Assembly (NCBI GenBank): GCA_947474205.1
Contig: CANJIC010000047.1
Location: 1 to 11,507 of the forward strand
DNA from: Planctomycetaceae bacterium
Lineage (GTDB): Bacteria > Planctomycetota > Phycisphaerae > Phycisphaerales > SM1A02
Reading direction: 5' to 3'
Length of the DNA: 11,507 bases
Under the pieces are notes generated by a model, which searched no databases, was not told where the DNA came from, and saw only the letters and a program-made list of their open reading frames with translations. This document shows positions 5,576 through 11,507 of this stretch, one piece after another (the first letter of the stretch is position 1; each line of letters begins with the position of its first letter). The translations under genes and the position numbers were made by a program.

Positions 5576-7123
5576 ATGAGTGATTCAACATCGTCGCGCG
5601 TTTTGGCCCGCAACACCAACCAAGCTTTGGGCATTGGTCAATATGCAATTGATTTTCTGCGCGAGGGCAAGCCTTCGCAAGCGGTGCTTGATCGAACAAC
5701 GTTGTTTCACACCGACGCGGTGTTGTGCGGAGTGAGCGCGCTGGCGCTTGGCACCAACGCGCCCGTGTTGTTGCGTAAAGAGGCGCTGAGTTACCGTGAT
5801 AAAAATGGCGTGCCCGTGTTTGGCGGCGCCAAATTAGTGGCGCCAGAAAAAGCCATCGTGGCCAACTGCGCCGCGGTGCGCGAGTGGGACTCCAACGGAA
5901 CCAACTTTGGATATCGACCAGAACTGAAACACACGGCGGGCGAGTTTGGTCACAATGATTTTTATCCAGTGGCTGTTGCCGCGGCGCAACTTGCCAAAGA
6001 AGACGGCCTCATGGCGTTGCGCGCAATGGTGTGCATTGACGAAATCCGCGGCCGACTTGCGGAAGTATTTTCACTGAAGACCTACAAGATTGATCACGTG
6101 GTGCACGGCGCAATCGCCAGCGCCGCGGTATACGGTGCCATTCTTGGCGCGACGGCGGATGAAATTGAAGGAGCGATTGGCATGTTCGTGGCGCACGCCA
6201 TTCCGTGGCGCGCCATTCGCGCGGGCAAACAGTTGAGCGATTCAAAGGGCGCAAGCGCCGCAATTAGCACGGAGTTCGCAGTGCTGTGCATGCAGCGATC
6301 CATGCGCGGCTTCATGGGTCCGCGCGATATCTTTCGCAATCCGGAAAATATGTTTCGCCAGTTTGTGACCACAGCAGGCGACAGTCCGTTTGATTTGCAT
6401 TTGTCCATGTCAGGCGATGATTTTGCCGTGATGGGAATGCATTTTAAACTTGGCTTGTATGAGCACCAAAGCGCGGGCGCGCTGCAAGGCGTGATTGATT
6501 TAGTGCAGCGCCATCCGGAGTTGGCCGAGAAGCCTGACTCAATCAAAAGTATTGTGATCACCGCATATGAACCCGCGTTTGGAATTATTGGTGATCCCGC
6601 CAAGCGCGATCCAAAGACGCGCCAAAGCGCCGATCATTCCATGCTGTATATCGTGAGCACATTGCTGCGCAAAGCGATTGAGTGTGTCGCGTCCAACGGT
6701 CGCGCTGGTCTTGGCGCAAGCAGCGACGACGCATGGAAAAATCTCATGTTGGAGCCGGAAGATTATGGATCGGAGGCCATCTTTAATCCAAGCACGCGCG
6801 CGTTGATGGCGAAGATTCAATTTGAACATGGTGGCGCAGAATTTGATCAACGCTATCCCGAAGGCATTCCAACACAAGTGAAGATCACCACGGATCAATC
6901 GACTCACGATAGCGGACTTGTTATGTTCCCTGGCGGGCACGCGCGCAATACCACGGCGAATTTGCAGGACATTCTTGCCACCAAGTTCTCCATGATGGGC
7001 AAACTGGGCGTGAAGAAGAGCAAGTGTCTGATTGCGACGCTGGGTAAACTTGGTTCGCTCAATCGCAAACAACTTGCCGCGTTGTACGACTTTGAGTTGC
7101 TTGATGGCGGAACATTTGAGTGA
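5576..7123 (+). CDS. prpD: MmgE/PrpD family protein, probable 2-methylcitrate dehydratase
   Basis: This 515-residue cytoplasmic enzyme is of the usual length for MmgE/PrpD. Family members dehydrate 2-methylcitrate to 2-methyl-cis-aconitate in the propionate (methylcitrate) cycle; relatives include cis-aconitate decarboxylase. Characteristic segments are the VREWDSNGTNFGY block with D105, the following H119 and H126 in the HTAGEFGHND stretch, the DSKGASAA segment in the helical domain, and K347-T-R-Q-S-A-D-H354-S, a strongly conserved family motif. The end, with the MFPGGHARN segment, is typical of the C-terminal half of the smaller domain. The gene follows the cobalamin/GTPase fusion after 126 bases. 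That gap contains a weak two-part hairpin (5477-5509) but no obvious terminator, so read-through is possible. No prpB or prpC is present in the window, so the exact substrate is inferred from family similarity alone. Confidence 0.85.
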   Translation: MSDSTSSRVLARNTNQALGIGQYAIDFLREGKPSQAVLDRTTLFHTDAVLCGVSALALGTNAPVLLRKEALSYRDKNGVPVFGGAKLVAPEKAIVANCAAVREWDSNGTNFGYRPELKHTAGEFGHNDFYPVAVAAAQLAKEDGLMALRAMVCIDEIRGRLAEVFSLKTYKIDHVVHGAIASAAVYGAILGATADEIEGAIGMFVAHAIPWRAIRAGKQLSDSKGASAAISTEFAVLCMQRSMRGFMGPRDIFRNPENMFRQFVTTAGDSPFDLHLSMSGDDFAVMGMHFKLGLYEHQSAGALQGVIDLVQRHPELAEKPDSIKSIVITAYEPAFGIIGDPAKRDPKTRQSADHSMLYIVSTLLRKAIECVASNGRAGLGASSDDAWKNLMLEPEDYGSEAIFNPSTRALMAKIQFEHGGAEFDQRYPEGIPTQVKITTDQSTHDSGLVMFPGGHARNTTANLQDILATKFSMMGKLGVKKSKCLIATLGKLGSLNRKQLAALYDFELLDGGTFE

Positions 7124-7129
7124 GCATTG

Positions 7130-7175
7130 AAAAATGTTGTGCGCTACCGGCGCAACATGGTTGAACTTATTTTTT
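7130..7175. terminator. Shared terminator between convergent prpD-like and tricorn-like genes
   Basis: ATGTTGTGCGC (7134-7144) pairs with GCGCAACAT (7150-7158) around a five-base loop, with a two-base bulge in the left arm. On the minus strand the stem is followed at once by a run of T (the A-run at 7130-7134), a standard intrinsic terminator for the peptidase gene, whose stop codon is at 7167-7169. On the plus strand the T-run (7170-7175) comes 11 bases after the stem, so termination of the prpD-like transcript is likely weaker. Confidence 0.7.
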
Positions 7176-10100
7176 AATGCGCACTGGCATTTCGTGCTGA
7201 GACGGCAACTGCTTCATTAATATCTCCACCGCTTGCTCAAGTTGCGTGTCGCGTCCAGCCTGTTGATCTTGAGGCAACCACTCCAAGACAACGTCGGGGG
7301 CAACGCCTTCATTTTCCACTTTGTAGCCGCGCTTTGGCGTCCAAAATCCGTAACTAGGTTGCGTGGACATTCCGCCATCCATGAAATCTTTGTCGCCATC
7401 AATACCAACAACGCCACCCCATGTGCGCGTGCCGACAAGGGTGGTGCCATTCACGGAGCGCATGGACTCCGGAAAAATATCGCCGTCGCTTCCAGCGCCT
7501 TGGTCCATCAGCACCACGATTGGTCCATCAATCACACGTGTTGGATACGGTTCAATGCGACCCTCGCGCGGAACGGTGTAGGCCCACGGCTTGCGTGAAA
7601 GTTTTTCCACCAACAATGAACTAATGTAGCCGCCACCATTTTCACGTATGTCCACCAGCAAACCTTTGCGATCAGTCTGCGGATAAAAAGTTCGCATGAA
7701 TGAAATCAAGCCGTCGGAATCCATGTCGGGCAAATGAATGTAGGCAAGTTTTCCGTCCGAAATTGTATCGACCAGTTTGCGATTGTGCTCCACCCAGTCG
7801 AAGTAGCGAAGCGTGTGGTCGCTGGAAGGCACCGTGACCTCGATCACGTTTGCATCTTTGCCACTGGCAGAATCCGCGATCAACAACTGCACATCTTTGC
7901 CGCCCTTGTCCACTAGCAACTCGGCTGGGTCTTTCTTTGCATCCAACTTCTTGCCGTCAATGGCCAATAGATACTGCCCCGCTTTCACATTGCGAAATGG
8001 TTTTGCCAAAGGGCTTTCCGCGCTGCCGATTGCTGAAAAATCAGGCAAAATACGTGCAATTTTCCATCCTCCGTCCGCTTGCTCCAAGTCCACGCCAAGT
8101 GAGCCCACGGACACGGACGCAGTGTCTGAAAAATCATCGCCACCAGAAACATAGGCGTGGCTGTTGCGCAGCTCCGACATCAACTCGCCAATCACATCGT
8201 TCAACTCGGCGCGTGAACCAACACGATCTACCAGTGGGCGATAGCGATCGCGCATGCCCGCCCAGTCCACGCCGTTCATGTCTTCGCGCCAGAAAAAATC
8301 GCGTTGCAGGCGCCACGCCTCCTCAAACATCTGCTTCCACTCCGCTTTAGGATTGACCGCAACGGTGAGGTCCTTGGTGTCAATGATTTCAGGTTCGCCG
8401 CCGCTTGCATCAATACTCAAAAGCTCCGAACCATCCCACGCCACAACAACCGCGCCGGTTGGATCCATGGTCCACGCGTCAACCGCGCTTGACAAGAGTG
8501 GCGTGTTTTTTTCCTTGACCAAATCAAAGTGCTCAATTTTAATTTCACCTTGACCCAATGTTGGAGCCGGCCACTTCTCATCAAGCACACCATTCAATGG
8601 ACGCCGACCAAGCAACACGCCTCCAGCCACCGCCTCAAAGCCGTCAAAGTCACCGGGCTGAATGGGCAACACACTGACGCGATCGGATATGCCAGCGGTC
8701 TGAATTTCATCTGGAATTTCGTCATTCAGTTTGGACAATTCCTTGGCTTTTTCACGCTCTTTTGCGGCAGATTCTGTTTCTGTTCCAACGGCCTCGGTGG
8801 GCGGAATAACGCCGTGAAATCCCTCCGCGGTATCTGATTTGGAATCAGATGGCTCATCCGCTTCGCTTTGTGGCGCGCCGTCGTGATCGCCCGACAGGTC
8901 ATGCGGCTCCTTTAAGAACTCGCCCAATCCTTGCCACGCTTGCAAGTCCATTCCAAATTGCGCGGCCTCTTTTCTAAGCGGTGGCGGAAACTTGGCGTAC
9001 AGCGGAACAACGCATACTTGGGTTGTGTGCAAGTTTGCAAAATTCAACTCCGCGTGATCGGGAGTTGGATTCATGTGCCGATCGGAAAGAAAATATAAAT
9101 AGAAATTCGCGGGGTCCCAGCGCGGCGCGTAATCATTGGTCATGCCGTCGCCAATAGAAGTGTTCACGCCGCTCTTGAGATTGCGAATCACAATCTGCTG
9201 CATGCCGTTGGCAAGCGGCCGCGACCATGCCAGTGATTTTGAATCAGGACTAAATCGGAAATCCGAAATTGGGCCGTTGGTGGATGAGTCGACCTCCACG
9301 GTCGTCTTGGATTTTATATCAAGCACGCGCAAAAACCCGCTCTTGGTGCTCCACGCCACATGCTTGCCATTCAAACTAGACACCAGTGGATACATCCATG
9401 AGTCGCTACTTTCAACTTTGGTTTCGTCAAAGGCCAACAGATCAACTGGGTTTTCCTGCTTCTTGGCGTCATCCATGTCCACGCTCAGGCGGTGCGTCAT
9501 GATGTCGGATTGACCATTCATGTCGCTGACATACGCCACTTCATTGGTTCCAATCCACGCCACATCGCGCTCACGGCTTTCACTGCGATTTGGAAATTGC
9601 AAAGGCGTTGTTACGGAATCGCCGTTCATGGCATCCACCGCGATCACCGTCACTTCGCCGCGCGACTCAATCGCCAAACGCTTGCCACCTGGCGACAAGG
9701 AAAATCCACTGGCGTTCTCCATGACGGATTCAAAGCGTGGCCGGCTTTGCAAGCGGTCACCAACCAGGCGAATGTCAAGCGCCTGCATTTGATTATTGGC
9801 GGTATCAAAGGAAATAATTTCACCGCCGCGCGCGAACACAATCACATGTCCATCACTGGAGCAATCGGCGTTGGCCCAGCGTGGCTCAAGATTTGCCGCG
9901 GTGAAAAATGTTTGCTGCGTGCGCTGGCCACCCTGCTCATCAACACTGAATAAATTCATCACGCCACTCGTGTCGGACAAAAACCAAATGCGACCACCAA
10001 CCCACATTGGAAATAATTCATTCTCTGAAGTCTTGGTCAACTGCGCGAATGTTTTTCCATCCGCGCTTGCCAACCACAGGTCGGGCGCGGTACCACCGCG

Positions 10101-10760
10101 GTAGCCCTTCCAATGCCACCCTTCATTTGACCAGCGCGTGAACACCATTTGCCCAGTGACAGAATTGATGGAAAGCAAACTGGCCTCGCCAATATTCAAC
10201 GGCTTGGCGGGTCCGCCCACAACTGGCACTTGCCATAGTTCCATGCGGCCTAGCGGATTGGTGCGCGCGGATCGAAAGATGACCGATTGATTGTCGGGCG
10301 TGAAGGCCAACGGTTGCTCGCTGGAGTCATGAAAGGTCAATCGCGCGGGCGAGCCGCCCGTGATTGGCATGACATAGATTTCTGGATTACCGTCATAATC
10401 CGCGGCAAATGCAAGGGTTTTTCCATCGGGTGAAATCACCGGCCAACTTTCACCGCCAGCTCCACTGGTCAAGCGCGCGGCTTCGTACGGCGCGGCGCCG
10501 CTGAGTTTGGTGGTCCACAAATCGCGGTCGGCCACAAAGATAAGTCGATCACCACAGATCGCGGGGTGCGACAAGTAAGCGCGGCCGGGCGCGTCGGCAA
10601 GCATGGGCGGCGCTTTGCCGTCGCTTGAAATTGGCGCGCTGTTTGCGGCTGGAATCTTTGCATCAACCCCCTGCGACAAAGTTTGCGCGTGCGCGACAAG
10701 CGGAAATAAAGATGCAATGAAAACCAATCCCACCATGAACAATACAAAAATGCGTGACAT
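7167..10760 (-). CDS. Secreted tricorn-like peptidase with beta-propeller, PDZ and S41 catalytic domains
   Basis: The 1,197-residue protein degrades peptides or proteins, most likely outside the cytoplasmic membrane. A signal peptide is clear: MSR, a hydrophobic core, then VAHA with cleavage expected after A25. Domains in order are two beta-propellers of PD40/WD40-like blades (about 45-325 and 335-750), including the family-typical WHWKGYRGGTAPDLW at 215-229; a charged, low-complexity insert at about 612-685; the C1 helical domain (about 800-872); PDZ (about 886-970); and the C2 S41 domain (about 985-1185). Catalytic residues match archaeal tricorn by motif and spacing: H868 in LRNSHAYV, S1091 in GAGSDGD with the adjacent Asp, and E1151 in NEGVAPD. 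The ATG at 10760 was preferred to the in-frame GTG at 10787 because the signal peptide starts there; its ribosome-binding site is weak. The gene follows the bisphosphatase gene after 58 bases, possibly in one transcript. Confidence 0.92.
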   Translation of the reverse strand: MSRIFVLFMVGLVFIASLFPLVAHAQTLSQGVDAKIPAANSAPISSDGKAPPMLADAPGRAYLSHPAICGDRLIFVADRDLWTTKLSGAAPYEAARLTSGAGGESWPVISPDGKTLAFAADYDGNPEIYVMPITGGSPARLTFHDSSEQPLAFTPDNQSVIFRSARTNPLGRMELWQVPVVGGPAKPLNIGEASLLSINSVTGQMVFTRWSNEGWHWKGYRGGTAPDLWLASADGKTFAQLTKTSENELFPMWVGGRIWFLSDTSGVMNLFSVDEQGGQRTQQTFFTAANLEPRWANADCSSDGHVIVFARGGEIISFDTANNQMQALDIRLVGDRLQSRPRFESVMENASGFSLSPGGKRLAIESRGEVTVIAVDAMNGDSVTTPLQFPNRSESRERDVAWIGTNEVAYVSDMNGQSDIMTHRLSVDMDDAKKQENPVDLLAFDETKVESSDSWMYPLVSSLNGKHVAWSTKSGFLRVLDIKSKTTVEVDSSTNGPISDFRFSPDSKSLAWSRPLANGMQQIVIRNLKSGVNTSIGDGMTNDYAPRWDPANFYLYFLSDRHMNPTPDHAELNFANLHTTQVCVVPLYAKFPPPLRKEAAQFGMDLQAWQGLGEFLKEPHDLSGDHDGAPQSEADEPSDSKSDTAEGFHGVIPPTEAVGTETESAAKEREKAKELSKLNDEIPDEIQTAGISDRVSVLPIQPGDFDGFEAVAGGVLLGRRPLNGVLDEKWPAPTLGQGEIKIEHFDLVKEKNTPLLSSAVDAWTMDPTGAVVVAWDGSELLSIDASGGEPEIIDTKDLTVAVNPKAEWKQMFEEAWRLQRDFFWREDMNGVDWAGMRDRYRPLVDRVGSRAELNDVIGELMSELRNSHAYVSGGDDFSDTASVSVGSLGVDLEQADGGWKIARILPDFSAIGSAESPLAKPFRNVKAGQYLLAIDGKKLDAKKDPAELLVDKGGKDVQLLIADSASGKDANVIEVTVPSSDHTLRYFDWVEHNRKLVDTISDGKLAYIHLPDMDSDGLISFMRTFYPQTDRKGLLVDIRENGGGYISSLLVEKLSRKPWAYTVPREGRIEPYPTRVIDGPIVVLMDQGAGSDGDIFPESMRSVNGTTLVGTRTWGGVVGIDGDKDFMDGGMSTQPSYGFWTPKRGYKVENEGVAPDVVLEWLPQDQQAGRDTQLEQAVEILMKQLPSQHEMPVRIKK

Positions 10761-10818
10761 GTATTTTTCTTTCTGTTTCAATTTCACAAATGCGTATTTA
10801 AATTTCGGACTCTTGCAC

Positions 10819-11507
10819 TTAACGCTTCAACGATGACCGCTTTACTCCATGCGCGATGCGCATGACATGATCCACCTCATCGGGTGAACCCATGACTAGC
10901 GGCGTGCGTTGGTGTAATTGCTTTGGCACCACATTCATAGTGCGCTGCGAACCGGTTGTGCTTTTACCGCCGGCCTGCTCTATTAGGAAACTCATTGGGT
11001 TGGCCTCGTACAGCAGGCGCAATTTTCCTGAAGGATGTTTCTTGGTTGGCGGATACAGAAACACGCCGCCATTGACAAGCGTGCGATGCACATCCGCCAC
11101 CATGCTGCCGATGTAGCGGCTTGAATATTGATTGCGGTGCGTCCATTCAACATAGTCGCGGTAGCCCTTTGGAAATCCCTCCAGGTTCGCCTCATTCACT
11201 GAATACACCTTGTTTGCCGCAGGAATTTGCAAGTCCCGCTTGACCAACAGAAAACTGCCGACGCTGGTGTCCAGCTCAAACATGTGCGTGCCATGACCGG
11301 TGGTCAACATGAACACGGTGCTTGATCCATACAAGACATAGCCCGCCGCAATCTGCTCCGCGCCGCGTTGACACACGGTCTCCATGGCGCCAGGAATGTT
11401 GGGATCATTTTTAAGAACGGTGAATATGGTTCCCACGCCAACGGCGGTATCCAAGTTGCTGGAGCCATCAAGCGGATCAAACAGCACGCAATATTTTCCA
11501 CCCTCAG
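10819..11507 (-). CDS. fbp: Class I fructose-1,6-bisphosphatase, N-terminus missing
   Basis: Hydrolyses fructose-1,6-bisphosphate to fructose-6-phosphate in gluconeogenesis, in the cytoplasm. About 228 C-terminal residues are present; the frame is open to the right edge, so the start lies outside the window. The metal-binding DPLDGSSN motif lies at 11455-11478. Further class I signatures are YSVNEAN, RYIGSMVADVHRTL with GGVFLYP, the KLRLLYEANP segment with the substrate-binding Lys-Leu-Arg, EQAGG, and LHQRTPLVMGS near the end. The protein finishes with a basic tail (VKRSSLKR). Nothing suggests a broken gene. The downstream peptidase gene is on the same strand 58 bases away and no hairpin separates them, so co-transcription is possible, though no functional link is evident. 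Confidence 0.95.
   Translation of the reverse strand, partial: EGGKYCVLFDPLDGSSNLDTAVGVGTIFTVLKNDPNIPGAMETVCQRGAEQIAAGYVLYGSSTVFMLTTGHGTHMFELDTSVGSFLLVKRDLQIPAANKVYSVNEANLEGFPKGYRDYVEWTHRNQYSSRYIGSMVADVHRTLVNGGVFLYPPTKKHPSGKLRLLYEANPMSFLIEQAGGKSTTGSQRTMNVVPKQLHQRTPLVMGSPDEVDHVMRIAHGVKRSSLKR

Noticed and set aside
10761..10787. Longer start (GTG at 10787) for the peptidase
   Set aside because: It would add nine mostly charged residues before an otherwise standard signal peptide starting at the ATG at 10760.

Overview
The window looks like a piece of bacterial chromosome from an organism with moderately GC-rich DNA and long, multi-domain proteins. It carries a long-form adenosylcobalamin-dependent ribonucleotide reductase, a secreted tricorn-type peptidase of about 1,200 residues, a class I fructose-1,6-bisphosphatase and an MmgE/PrpD dehydratase. 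Shine-Dalgarno sequences are weak or absent for most genes. This mix would suit a planctomycete-like (Phycisphaerae-type) bacterium, but that is an inference from gene content and style; no rRNA or other marker is present to prove it.

Layout. Plus strand, 1-7123: the C-terminal, catalytic part of NrdJ (entering from the left edge, ending at 3269); a 328-base non-coding stretch with several strong hairpins (3270-3597); a 230-residue two-helix membrane protein of unknown function (3598-4290); a fusion of a cobalamin-binding domain with a MeaB/ArgK-type GTPase (4322-5449); and a PrpD-like 2-methylcitrate dehydratase family protein (5576-7123). Minus strand, 11507-7167: fructose-1,6-bisphosphatase (its N-terminus lies beyond the right edge), then, 58 bases downstream, a secreted tricorn-like S41 peptidase. 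The two gene sets converge on a short shared terminator at about 7130-7175.

How the genes may work together. NrdJ uses adenosylcobalamin directly. The fusion protein combines the two parts that normally carry and chaperone adenosylcobalamin for acyl-CoA mutases, yet no mutase catalytic subunit is encoded here. The neighbouring PrpD-like enzyme belongs to the other major propionate route, the methylcitrate cycle. A link to propionyl-CoA or other short acyl-CoA metabolism is therefore plausible but unproven. The minus-strand pair has no obvious functional connection to the plus-strand genes. I found no tRNA, rRNA, CRISPR array, transposase or phage gene. The most unusual items are the mutase-less cobalamin/GTPase fusion and the hairpin-rich, repeat-containing stretch after nrdJ.
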